The notes under the pieces are model-generated. The model worked only from the letters and a program-made list of their open reading frames with translations, was not told where the DNA came from and made no database searches. A stretch of DNA of 37,774 bases, from contig JAAAKB020000005.1 of the NCBI GenBank assembly GCA_010014835.2, positions 120,047 to 157,820 of the forward strand, given 5' to 3'. The position numbers and the translations under genes are program-made. Positions 1-10,530 of the stretch are shown piece by piece. Positions within the stretch are counted from its first letter, which is position 1, and each line of letters opens with the position of its first letter. Origin of the DNA: Apostichopus leukothele. Its lineage: Eukaryota; Echinodermata; Holothuroidea; Aspidochirotida; Stichopodidae.

Positions 1-110
1 TGTTTTTGTCCCTTCTGTTACTGTTACTTGTCATTTAGCCTCTGAAGAAGATCCTGCTAGGATCGAAACGTCAGGCCGACTTACTTTTACACAAAATATT
101 ATATAGGGAG
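1..110 (+). mobile_element. Penelope-like retroelement terminal fragment
   Basis: The first bases carry the hallmark tail seen at the ends of many metazoan Penelope-like elements: CTGAAGA, a short perfect hairpin, then GAAACGTC. No reverse transcriptase or GIY-YIG coding sequence is visible in the few bases to its left, so the body would lie off the left edge or be lost. The right boundary is not defined by a target duplication, and the end given here is approximate. The family assignment rests on the ribozyme-like motif alone, which is known from Penelope-like elements but also occurs in some satellites and other retroelements. Confidence 0.5.
37..77 (+). ncRNA. Hammerhead ribozyme-like motif
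   Basis: All core parts of a hammerhead are present in order. CTGAAGA (42-48) fits the CUGANGA box. Bases 50-55 (GATCCT) pair perfectly with 59-64 (AGGATC) around a GCT loop as stem II. GAAA follows at 65-68, then CGTC (69-72) with the expected cleavage after C72. Bases 38-41 (GCCT) pair with 73-76 (AGGC) as a 4-bp stem I placed exactly next to the core. Stem III is not a hairpin, but ACGT (68-71) is self-complementary, as in dimer-forming hammerheads of Penelope-like elements and the newt satellite. Activity is inferred and would probably need a dimer or a tandem copy. Confidence 0.65.
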
Positions 111-2189
111 AGAAGTACAAGAAAGTATAACAAATAGTTCAGTGTAGGAATTAGATATTGCATGTATACCTGAACAATTCTGCGTACTAACAGACTGCGC
201 ATAATGACATTACCGTAGCCATGGTTACTTGGAAAGTACTTGTATCAAGAGAGACAATTATACATGATACTACCATAGCGGTTCACTGTTTGCTATAGAG
301 AACTAATTGTTGATCGTTGCGGATTAATAAGTGTGAACATAGTTCCGATTCGTTTTCTTTGGCGCACAACTTACCATGACTCAATTAACCCAATCTTTCC
401 CACGCGGAGAGCGAAACTCATTGACTCACCGGTTACCGATCGAAACGGTTTACCAATACAATAAATTTCGTAAGTTTTATCGCTTTTTCCAACTCGGTAA
501 AATGTTTTTTTTTTAGTTTAATATCTATCCGCAACACAAATGTTTGGCTTGCTGATCCCCGGGCAACGTGTTAATGTGGGTCAAGAAGATAAGAGATAGA
601 TTTATGGTGAATCGTGAATCACCAAGTTACTACCTAAAGACTCACTCTATACCCAACCTCTTAATCACGATTTCATAGTTTTATCAGAATCAAGGGGAAA
701 TTTAGTCAATTTGTTAAGGTAATAAATATTTCTTAGTGCTTGAATGACTGCTGTCAGTTTTGAGTGATACTGCTTTAAAATGATAAGGACTATGACCGAT
801 ATGTGTATCTCGTTATTACGTTTTCCTTCATATAGTAGAAGCCATTGGTTTTGTAATTCAAGGGCTAATTTCTTTAGGAAGTCGATAGAGACAAAAATTG
901 GTCACACTCGTCAAAATGTCTTAATACATGGCTTTAAGGATTATTAACAACCAGAAAGCGTATATATAAATGATTATAGATTATATGCCACAACTGAGAA
1001 TGAATGAGATAATATAACCGAAAGCATCAAAGATTTCTTAGAATATGTAATGATTTTAAATCCTTAAATTTACTTTCTAAAGATTACACATAGACTCCCC
1101 CCCCCCCAATCTAGCATAAGCTTTTTGTCATCATTTTGAACGCCAATTGGTGCATTCTGAGAGTTACTGAGGGTATAAATCTCTTTTGCTGAGTTTGAAT
1201 TTTTGTGTGAGGTGGCAAGGGATGGGGGGGGGGCTCACATTAACCACGAACAGTGTACTACAACGATATGTGCTCGGACGATATGTACCCAAACGGTGTA
1301 TTGATTAATACCCAATTGATATCTTGATCAATACTCAAATGATATATTGATCGTTACGATACCAAAAGCGTAATTTTATCAAGATCCTATAACGAACAAG
1401 ATGACAAGTGATGTCGCTGGATCATTTGATGAACATGACTTTCAGATCGCTTCCTCCTTTGTGCAATAAATTCACTTTTTTTTTTATCAACTATTGCAAA
1501 TGATTAATACGTCGTATCTGTTGCTTTTAAAACAGCCGTTATGTCTATATGATCTCATAAATAACGTATGAAGGAAAATCGTTTTTAACTTTACAAAATA
1601 AGAACCTTGGGTCTCAAATTAAGCTACTCTTTATTTCTTCATTTCTAGAGTTATCCATCATTTATTCTGACAATTTACAATCGTTGATTAAGGATGGATT
1701 TCTCGATACCTTTACATGGAGAAAATATTCAAGGAGAATAATTTACTTGAAAAATCGGGGCTCGCAAAAATGATTTTGATATTAAAATTAAGAGTCAATG
1801 ACAAGCAATTAAATATTATTATGATGATCGTCAGTATAGATTACAATGCGTAAACAACTAGGGCACACCTCCGCACGCCGACGGGCGTGAATAATGAGGA
1901 CAGTATAAGAATAATTGCCATGCATTAAATTACCAATTTAACCCTTAAAAAGTAACTTTTTTGCGCTTTAAATCGAAATAAAAAACATAGCTTTGTAATA
2001 AGCGAATGGCCCCATATGAATTGTGTTCAATTTGAAAGGTTTTGAAAATGTAAATGTGGTGTAAACTTATTAGCCGACGATACAATTGGTAGCTCTTTAA
2101 CAGGGTTCTATTAGTATTAGGCAAAACAAAATGTGCGAGATTGTACAAATGTATAGAATATATCGACTGGAATAACGACATTATTATTG
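111..2189. other. Non-coding stretch, nothing recognised
   Basis: There is no open frame of convincing length or composition. The longest, 78 codons on the minus strand (1945-2181), is AT-rich and resembles no family I know. A C homopolymer lies near 1099-1108 and a G homopolymer near 1224-1232. Around 1300-1360 there is a small local repetition of a GAT(A)TATTGATC-like string. Confidence 0.5.
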
Positions 2190-2300
2190 TTCTTCTTATA
2201 ATTTATTATTATTGTTATTCTTGTTATTGTTATTTTTTTAATTGTTATGATTATTATTGTTATTATTATTGTTCTTGCTGTTGAAATTGGTATTGTTTTA
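2186..2300. repeat. TTA/TTG trinucleotide-rich microsatellite
   Basis: About 110 bases of interrupted TTATTG, TTATTA and TTGTTA units. It is an ordinary imperfect microsatellite with no coding content. Confidence 0.8.
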
Positions 2301-3186
2301 GTGCTAATTTTTTTTTTTAGAAATTAGATGAAAGACCATTGCTGCCAGGAGCCTTGTCGTTATGTAAGGACATTAATGAGTTGCTGCATTCTTCAAGGGT
2401 AAGAAAGCCCTCACAGTTGATAGAGGCTTCCATACATAAATCTTTCGCGGGGGAAGATATTTGAAAAACAACATTCGGGGAACAGTGTTCAGATGTATAT
2501 ACAACTTTTCTTACAAAGGCTTAATTTCTTTTAATATAGTATTACCATCGCTGCAAACAATTACCTCTATCAGAACCTTTATTTTTATAAATAGTATTGT
2601 TAGATTTATTTCGTTTCTCAAAATTTAAAAAATTAACTGGTATTTCTCTTCACCGCGCTCAACCCAACGGGCTCTAGAATACATGATTGTTCCTTGTAAA
2701 TTTTCTGGTAGTAATATAAGGCAATAGTTCATTCCGAGTTTCACACAGCTCGACCCTAGTTTCTATTAATTCAAAATAGAAAGATCTTGCACAAGACTAG
2801 CAATCTTTTCGTATGATGGTATTTTCTCTACAACATCATTCCCTGGCCTTACGCTTTGAAAAATTAACACTGACACTACGAATCTGTTTAATTTTTAGGT
2901 TTTCCCAGAGCGAGGAAGGATCCTCACCACTCTCATTTTCAAAGGTCTCAACAATAATTTTGCTAATAATGTCGGAATATGTCGTGATCACATAGTAACG
3001 ACTTATTTAATTTCCAGTAGCCAGGACCCAAGAAAACTGAAAGCATGGTCTGACTGGATTTCTGGTGACCGTGACGTATTAATGACAGATTAGGACATAC
3101 TTTTTGATGAGAAATATGGAAGAAAAAATATATAATCTACAGTACAGCCCTGGTGGTGTGTGTTGGAACTCCAGGTAAAAATATAC

Positions 3187-3480
3187 ATTGGGATTTCGGG
3201 CCTCGAGTCGCTCTACTTTTATCACCAGAGAATCACATCTTTTCATTGAATGCCTTTGTTTCATTGTGTATAATTCTTTAACACTGTCTCTCAACTCATC
3301 AAAGGCTTTGAATAAATCCTCTTGAAGGATTCCGAACTCTTTTCAGGAATGTCTCTTCAGCTCTTTGAGCATCTGGATTTTTGTTCCCAACGATTGAATG
3401 GAGCCTGTTGTTCGGCTTGTGTCTAAGTGAGACTCCAAGTCGTCATCTTTGCGCTGTGTTAGGATAGAGCTTAGGCTTTG
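3187..3480 (-). pseudogene. Broken coiled-coil coding block, family unknown
   Basis: Read on the minus strand, about 98 codons stay in one frame with roughly one interruption. The peptide is rich in K, E, L and D with heptad-like spacing (for example DELRDSVKEL and KVERLEARN), which suggests a coiled coil. A fair acceptor (GGCTTCACAG) precedes the block and a possible donor (GTATAT) ends it, so it could be a decayed host exon. It could equally be a remnant of a retroelement structural ORF; peptides ending in LEARN are common in such ORFs. Nothing in the sequence decides between these. An unbroken neighbour exon was not found. Confidence 0.35.
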
Positions 3481-3654
3481 CTGTGAAGCCAACTCTTAAT
3501 ATGTTTTGCTGGCCTATTGGTCTTCCTGCTGGCATTTATGTTTTGTCAATGATAGTTTATAGACAAGGCTTCGAGATTTCAGAAGATGAAAAGACGAAGT
3601 TAAATGGAGCACGTATCTTTTTCCAGAATATCTTGAGCCCACATGAAAGGTAGG

Positions 3655-3702
3655 CTTCCAATCATCATCATTATTATTGTTATTATTATGTTGTTGTTGT
3701 TC
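3655..3702. repeat. ATC/ATT/TTG trinucleotide run
   Basis: A short trinucleotide-rich run, ATCATC then TTATTA then TTGTTG. A minus-strand open frame that reads through it as a run of Q and N is an artefact of the microsatellite. Confidence 0.7.
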
Positions 3703-4140
3703 CTCTGTCACTGTTATGATTAGTTTTACCTTTATACTCTCAGGTAAACAGATCAATATATTATTTTACGATAGTTATTAGATTCGTTGCACTCTTAGTT
3801 ATTATCCACATCCCTGATCGCAAAGTTTCTTGTTTGTGAAGGATTTGACACGAACGAAATTCATCCTTTTGTTCAAGGGATGCATTTTCTTTCGGACTTT
3901 TGGGTTACCCTTACCATTAAAGCTAACTGCGATGCTATATAAGGTGCCATGGTATTGGTGGATATGGCGAGTGATTATCATGACTAAGTACTTCAGTAGC
4001 TCTTTATGGGATCTCCACGATCATGATGGTCAGTGTTATTACCAGACATGTTTGTGGACATTAGACCCCACATGGTCATTCCAACCTACCAAGATGCAAT
4101 TTCATCAACGTTCTGGATATTTGTGAAATATCTACGCTGT

Positions 4141-4510
4141 ATTGTTGGTATATTGACTGTTGTTTTGCCATGTAGAGCTTCAAAGAGTACTACTGACACG
4201 CAATATACGTTCTTGTTGGTATATTTACTGTAGTTTCACCACGCAGAGCTTCAAAGAGTACCACTATACAGGCAATATACGTTATTGTTGGTATATTTAC
4301 TGTTGTTTTGCCATGCATAGCTTCAAAGAGTACGGTACCGTACCACTATACAGGCAATATACGTTATTGTTGGTATATTTACTGTTGTTTTGCCATGCAG
4401 AGCTTCAAAGAGTACCACTACAGGCAATATACGTTATTGTTGGTTTATTTACTGTAGTTTTGCCATGCAGAGCTTCAAAGGGTACCACTATACAGGCAAT
4501 ATACGTTATT
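4141..4510. repeat. Tandem repeat, about 72-bp unit, 5 copies
   Basis: Five copies start at about 4142, 4213, 4285, 4367 and 4437, with periods of 71, 72, 82 and 70 bases. The shared core includes TTGTTGGTATATTTACTG, TTTTGCCATGCAGAGCTTC and GGCAATATACGTTA. The fourth period is longer because of a roughly 10-base insertion containing GGTACCGTACC. An open frame of 140 codons on the plus strand (4160-4582) merely reads through the array, giving the repeated YCWYIYC pattern. I do not consider it a gene. Confidence 0.9.
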
Positions 4511-7500
4511 CTGCAGTGTATATGTCGCTGGAATGCCTTTCTTGAATCAGGTTTCGAAACTAGTCCGAAAACGGAAAAATAAAATGTAAAAACACATTTC
4601 ACTTAACCATTATAGCTTGAAAACTTACAACATCTTAAAATAACAAAATACTTTCCCATATAGCCCTGCATTCTCTTTGTTGCGTTCTGCTCATTAAATA
4701 TGCATTTGACTGCTAAATGTAGGAAACGAGGCACACGTAACTGACGGATCACAACTACTTTAGACTTGTAATTGACTAAAAAGCTTTATTAAATGACAAT
4801 AGGAAACCTTGCATGTAACCGATCAACCTAAAGTAGTTCAGCCGCTAATTGCTTTCACGATTTAGTTTGTCTTACGACCTTGGCTCCTAACGCTTCAAAA
4901 CAGTTCGATAGTAATTTATTCATTTGATTACTGGACTAGATTTACAAAAATAGGAGTCATATTCATCGGGCAATTTAGATCGACTTTTAACCAGCTTTGT
5001 ACCCAATATCTGAAAGGTATAACCGTCATTAGTAGGCGTTTATTCTATCTTATTTGCATTCTAATGCAAACGACTCCTTATCAGAAGCACTGCCCTGAAG
5101 ACAGATGTCTTGCAAGGGGCTTTAGTTCTTTTCAGGGGGATTTGACTTGCACGCGGCCCAACAAACTAAGTTAAACAGCCTGTTTTCTTCTCTCGAAAAA
5201 AGCAACCTTGATTCTCCCTCCGTGTAGATGAGTGGGGATGAACCGTGATATGAGTAAGAAAATGTGTCGGTTCAACAACAAATCTACAATGGCTTAGAGA
5301 AGAGGAGGCAAATAGGTTCAAAACGCGTAAATATACCTATATATACAGCGCGTATATATATATATATATACACCGTGCGTGGAAGAGAGGAGATGATTAT
5401 CTGTTACAGTCGACGTCATTTGAACTATACTAGCAAGAATATGTAGGTTTGAAAATATGGTGAAAATAGGCCTATTACAATATGTATTTATGGCTGTCTG
5501 TGTTTCAACGTGAGCTATACCGACAATGAACATTTAGTGAAGTGCAAGGATGGTTTAACCAAAAAGAAATGCTTGGGAGTAATAATTGTTGCATCATGTA
5601 CATACCAAATATTTCACTGTGACCTGAAAACATTTTATCATTTTATCATCATATCATGTTTCCACATAAGCAACCCAACAGTAGCGTTTCTGTGTTTACC
5701 CATGAAAATCATTGGCTGTCTGATAGGTCCTGCTGTTGTATGCCGCCCTGAAAGACCTGTTATAGTATCCTCTGTATTAAGCATCTATGCATGATGGGAT
5801 AATGCTCAACCTATCCTAAGACTTGCCGAAAGCACCTGCATCTGTACAGATATGTGAGCTGTCAATCAACTCAGGCAAAAATACACAATATTCGTCTACG
5901 TGGATGTACTATACTGAAACCATAATCCAGTTGTCCTGCCTCCCTGTATATAAGTATTCTTATCCTGAGGTGCGTAGGGAGTTTTTCTGCTGCATGCATG
6001 GTAATGTATGTATATATATAAAGCAGTCCATATGTACTTTCTATGATGGAATCTGGCTACGTTTTGCTACGTGATCACAATGTTCAATAACAATCTCGAC
6101 AAAGAAAATAATTACCAAGAGGTTTTGGCTCTCTGATTACCCGCTTGAATGGTCACGAGTGATCACCAATTACACATCAGATTCAACCGAAACTCATATT
6201 GAAAAGCTTGATAAAATTCGGAAGAGGATATATCGAACGCCAGTATGTAAATACACATTGACTGGTACGAAAAACCTGCTTTTAACCCAATTTTCGAAAT
6301 CAGTGCACACTCAAGACTGTATCATATCAAGTGCGAATGATGAAAGTCGCTTTTCTGTAATTCCTATCAGTTCCGTTAGCAAACCCATCCGTGTCCACCC
6401 AGATCTTTACACATGCATCTCTCCATCTTATTCAAGTCTTTTGCCATTTATCTCTTCTTACGCTTCCAGCAATTTATGTCAAGTACGAGAAACCATCCCC
6501 AGCGCAACCTCTTAACTCCTCGTTTAAAATTCCATTTTAGAAGTACCAGGACAATTACCTAAATTGATGGAGATCGACGAGAGGTTTTCCGGACAATTTG
6601 GGTCTTGAGCTCACGTGGATTGCTCAAGAGGCTGATTTGAGAGGCAGCAATTTAGATAACGGGAAGGCGGGGAGGTCCAATCGAGACTGTAATTAAGCAA
6701 CCCTAAGCTCTCTCCTTTAAATGTTCAGTAGAATTTACTGGAGGTGTGATGCCCGCCAGGGGACAGCTAAGAAGCTCCTTGTTGCGTCCCAACGAGTACT
6801 CCAATAGTCACCGTCTTAAGCTTCGTTTCTGAGCGCTTCTTTTCTTCCCTCATACAAATCAGGCGCACGGCTCGTAATTTATTTATGAATTCTGTCGCAA
6901 GTGATTTCATGTTTTAAGCAAAAAATCTGCCGTTCGGTATTTTCATGTTATTCATCGACGGAATCAGGTTTATACATGCGTATATGGTATGTGTGGCTAT
7001 ATCTTAAGCTCAAAAAATGAGGCATTCGGTTTTTTTTTTAAATAATAGTTTTCACCCCCTTGGGTTGTATATTATAACTCCATACCAGAAAAAAAATTCA
7101 ATTCAAATCTTCCAAAACTTCTTCTGTTATAAAATTGATAATTTCTATAATTTTTTTTTATTTTATAAATTTCATGGGTGTGACGTAACGTTCTTCCAGT
7201 TATCCTCCGAATAGTGTGTAAGTGGTGTAATATTGAAGCGAGTTTAAATATTATGTTTTGATACCATATTAGTTGCACACCAATGAATAAGGGAACGTGA
7301 AAATTATCGTATAGAGCGTTAGACTTATCATGCAGCTCTTATCGTGCGGCGACCGTTATCAATAACGTGATCCATACTCCATAATGCGGTCAATAGCATG
7401 CATCGTATTGCACAAGTACCCGTATCTCAATTTCTTGTTATAGTCGTCTACTATCGGATGATATCTGCCATGCACATACCGATTTCGTTGACATACTCGA

Positions 7501-7620
7501 GCGGTTTCATGCTTTTACACAATTCCCTGTAGTAGTGTAGAAGAACGTGAGAAGATGTGAGATGCGGAAATAGTTACCAATTAGTAAGGTCAATTTTCAT
7601 CTCAGCAAAAAGGCGCAGAA
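4511..7620. other. Non-coding stretch with weak open frames only
   Basis: Open frames of 94 codons (5510-5794, plus) and 118 codons (6159-6515, plus, GTG start) carry no motif I recognise and show no clear splice context. A TA dinucleotide run lies at 5346-5371. The segment from about 6540 to 6800 is less AT-rich and contains TAATTA-type homeodomain core sites, so it could hold regulatory sequence, but this is only an impression. AT-rich runs fill 7020-7170. Confidence 0.4.
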
Positions 7621-7628
7621 TTCAATGC

Positions 7629-7683
7629 GGGGACTTTCCTTGCCGATTTTTTATCTTTACCACATCAGTTGAAAGTATATAAG
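7629..7683 (+). promoter_or_regulatory. Promoter-like kappaB site plus TATA box
   Basis: GGGGACTTTCC (7629-7639) is a perfect match to the classical NF-kappaB/Rel consensus. TATATAAG (7676-7683), followed by GC-rich AGCCGG, is a strong TATA box on the same strand, with 36 bases between the two sites. If used, transcription would start near 7705-7712. No open frame or convincing exon follows, so the product, if any, is unknown. Either element alone could occur by chance. Their order and spacing is what makes the pair worth listing. Confidence 0.3.
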
Positions 7684-8282
7684 AGCCGGTTTCCCAAGCA
7701 GGCTCCATAAATATCGCTTCGAATTTCAAGGGATACACTGCAAGTACTTGTAGCCTAACAATTAGTAGGATATTAAACGCTCGATTGGAAAACGTTGGGG
7801 AATATAAAAAAACTGTACCTCAAGATTGCTAACGCTTTGCATTTAATGCCCGGTCATTAGGGTGTAATCGCGTCACGGCAAAGCATTTTAGGTGATTCCA
7901 AGACTGAATCCAGATTGTCACTTGTGGCGTCGTTAGTGTTAAGTGGATCATTAGTGTCGCGGCCTGCCTCGGCGAGAGCTCCCCGTGGACCAGCTTAACA
8001 AAGAGGAACCCATTCTCTGTTCTTGTGACTTTTTAACTGATCATCGCCTATGAGAATACGCCAATACTGACATCACGGTTAATGTTACTATGCAGTCTTC
8101 ATATATGCGATAACACATACATTATAGTCAAACAAGCCTACTATGTGAATCATAAAACAATTATTTACCAAACGGAAAAAAGCAAGTTTATGCCAGTGAT
8201 TTAATCATTCCCTGATAAAGTTTGACTCTTCACTTGTAAACATGCCGAGCGGGGAACCTACAACTATAACATAAGCTACAAC
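7684..8282. other. Non-coding stretch, nothing recognised
   Basis: No open frame of note. A short GC-richer patch near 7955-7995 (GCGGCCTGCCTCGGCG) stands out from the AT-rich surroundings without matching a known feature. Confidence 0.4.
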
Positions 8283-9083
8283 TATATGGAGCCCATGGTA
8301 CGTGAATGACATTTATTTGTGACAGACCAACTATGTGGAGTCCACTTTAGGTATTTGACATCTCTATTTGTGACAGGACAACTAAATGGAGTCCTCTGTA
8401 TGACATCTCTATCAGCGACAAGACAACTAAATGGTGTCCACTGTTCATATATGACATATCTTTTGGTGACAGGACAACTTAATGGGGTCCACTTTACGTA
8501 TATGACATATCTTTTGGTGACAGGACAACTAAATGGGGTCCACTGAACGTATATGACATATCTATCGGTGACAGGACAAATAAACGGAGTCCACTCTATC
8601 GGTGACAGGACAAGTAAATGGAGTCCACTTTAGGTATATGACGTCTCTATCGGTGACAGGACAACTAAATGGTGTCCACTGTACGTATATGACATATCTT
8701 TAGGTGATGAAACAACTATGTGGAGTCCACTGAACGAATATGACATCTCTATCGGTGACAGGACAACTAAATGGAGTCTTCTGTACGTATATGACATCTC
8801 TGTCAGCGACAAGACAACTATGTGGAGTCCACTGAACGTGTATGACATCTCTATCGGTGACAGGACAACTAAATTGAGTCCGCTTTACGTATATGACATA
8901 TCTTTTGGTGACAGGACAACTATTTGGGGTCCACTCTACGTATATGACATCTCTATCGGTGACAGGACAAATAAATGGAGTCCACTCTATCGGTGACAGG
9001 ACAACTAAATGGAGTCGACTGTATGTTTATGACATATCTTTTGGTGACAGGACTATGTGGAGTTCACTGATCGTATATGACAT
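8283..9083. repeat. 51-bp minisatellite with frames open on both strands
   Basis: About sixteen units, each holding GGTGACAGGACAACTAAATG, then GAGTCCACT and GTATATGACAT. The full unit is 51 bases (17 codons). A frame that is open in one unit therefore stays open, which explains the overlapping open frames here on both strands (plus 8319-8546, 8718-8996 and 8893-9096; minus 8630-8848). The plus-strand frame repeats a 17-residue peptide close to YDISIGDRTTKWSPLYV. Some units are shortened to 34 bases by losing 17 bases, which shifts the frame. There is no start context, signal peptide or splice site, so I call it a repeat and not a gene. Confidence 0.9.
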
Positions 9084-9140
9084 GATCATATTTTGATTAT
9101 ATCGAATAATAATGATTTGGAATTTATTATTAAATTTTAA

Positions 9141-9812
9141 AGTCTCGATATGTCTCAAAATGTTTGCTGATGAATTTCGGAAAACAAACTTCCGAAGCAG
9201 ATTCATTGTTTCTTATTCTAAATGCACCCATGAACAGGCGGTTCAATGGAGAAAAGCTGTCGCAATCGTAAGAAAGAAATTTATTTTCTGTTGCCCTAAT
9301 GGCGCGAACGATTTGCCATAAAATCACTGCGACCGCCCATATCAGCATGTTCATTACACACATGTAACCTATATATACTCGTATCGTCCATTTTTTTTGA
9401 CCTAACTGCACGGAGGAAACGTCTGAATACACCTGTTTATTCATTGCAATGACAGAAAATGACACATTTTCGCAAGCTACATCGATAAGACCGAAAGAAA
9501 GATACTATTCAAGAGAAAGGACCTACACAGCCTAGCCACGAAAGTGAAAAAAGTCATAGGCCTAACGGTCGTAAACAAAACAGAGAGATTTGATTGGCGC
9601 ATGATTTGTTAGGCCGGGCTTGCAAATTTTGATTGATTCGTTCATAAATCTGGCGAATTTTATTCAGCTCAAAATGTCTAACGACAGATAAATCAATAAA
9701 TATAATGAATATTGATATGGAAATTGCATAGAACGGTGTCATTTTCACTGAGCTTTTACTGCAGTAAGCTGGAAAGGTCGAAGTTTAACTTTGACAAACA
9801 CTTTCTGAGACT
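9141..9812 (-). mobile_element. TTAA-flanked MITE, copy A (672 bp)
   Basis: The element is bounded by TTAA on both sides (9137-9140 and 9813-9816) and by short inverted ends (AGTCTC at the left, GAGACT at the right). Its body is homologous, in inverted orientation, to 32519-33050, which is also flanked by TTAA. This copy holds about 140 extra bases in the middle (roughly 9398-9540) that the other lacks. TTAA duplications are typical of piggyBac and Kolobok transposons. No transposase is present, so it is non-autonomous. Minus-strand open frames within it (9130-9465 and 9554-9748) are not conserved intact in the other copy and are probably not genes. Confidence 0.75.
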
Positions 9813-9816
9813 TTAA

Positions 9817-10172
9817 GATAAGAATTCTTTACTCAACTTAAGTAATTTTGGGAATAACTGAATTGAAGGAAGTCTCGATCTGGGCTAAAATTTAACAATG
9901 TGATACAATTTAACAAAATGAAAAGCCTTACAATATTGCTTACAGTAATGGTTTTTCGTCGAGTTTACAGCTGAGCTCTTCTGAAGTTAAGCTTCAATTG
10001 GCGTATAGATAGTAAAATGATGATGAAGAATTAAGTATATTTTTCTTTCCAAATAAGAAGGTATCAGTATAAGTATAAATATAACAAAATGGAAAGGTCT
10101 TACAAAATTGTCCAATTTTGACCAAACCTGAAATATCTCAAATTCCTGTCAGGATACTGTTACGATGTTTTC
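9817..10172. other. Non-coding stretch, nothing recognised
   Basis: AT-rich sequence between the MITE and the next tandem array. A short word of the form ATAACAAAATGGAAAGG near 10080 echoes TTTAACAAAATGAAAAGC near 9909. No genes are visible. Confidence 0.4.
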
Positions 10173-10530
10173 TGGATATAGTTACCGGTACTCGCATTCC
10201 GGTATATAGTTACGTGTACTCGTAGTTTTGATACAAGTATCTGTACTCGTATCTCGATATTCCGGTATATTTTCCCTGTATCCGTAATCTAGTATATAAT
10301 TACCTGTACTCGTATCCTAGTATATAATTACCTGTACTCGTATCCTAGTATATAATTACCTGTACTCGTATCCTTGTATATAATTTCCTGTACTCGTATC
10401 CTTGTATATAATTACCTGTTCTCGTATCCTAGTAGATAATTACCTGTACTCGTATCCTAGTATATAATTACCTGTACTCGTATTCTCGTTAATAGTTACA
10501 TTTACTCATATCCCGGTTATACCTGTACTA
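10173..10530. repeat. Tandem repeat, 28-bp unit, about 12 copies
   Basis: The best-preserved copies (about 10290-10490) repeat TATATAATTACCTGTACTCG plus TATCCTAG with a strict 28-base period. Copies at both edges are diverged and have variable spacing. It is a typical minisatellite with no coding content. Confidence 0.9.

Noticed and set aside
4160-4582. 140-codon open frame on the plus strand
   Set aside because: It reads through the 72-bp tandem array. The repeated peptide comes from the DNA repeat, and there is no start context or homologue.
6159-6515. 118-codon open frame on the plus strand
   Set aside because: It begins at GTG, has no recognisable domain, no splice support and a composition typical of AT-rich DNA.
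9130-9748. Minus-strand open frames with hydrophobic starts (111 and 64 codons)
   Set aside because: They lie inside MITE copy A, and the corresponding region of copy B is not open, so they are unlikely to be genes.
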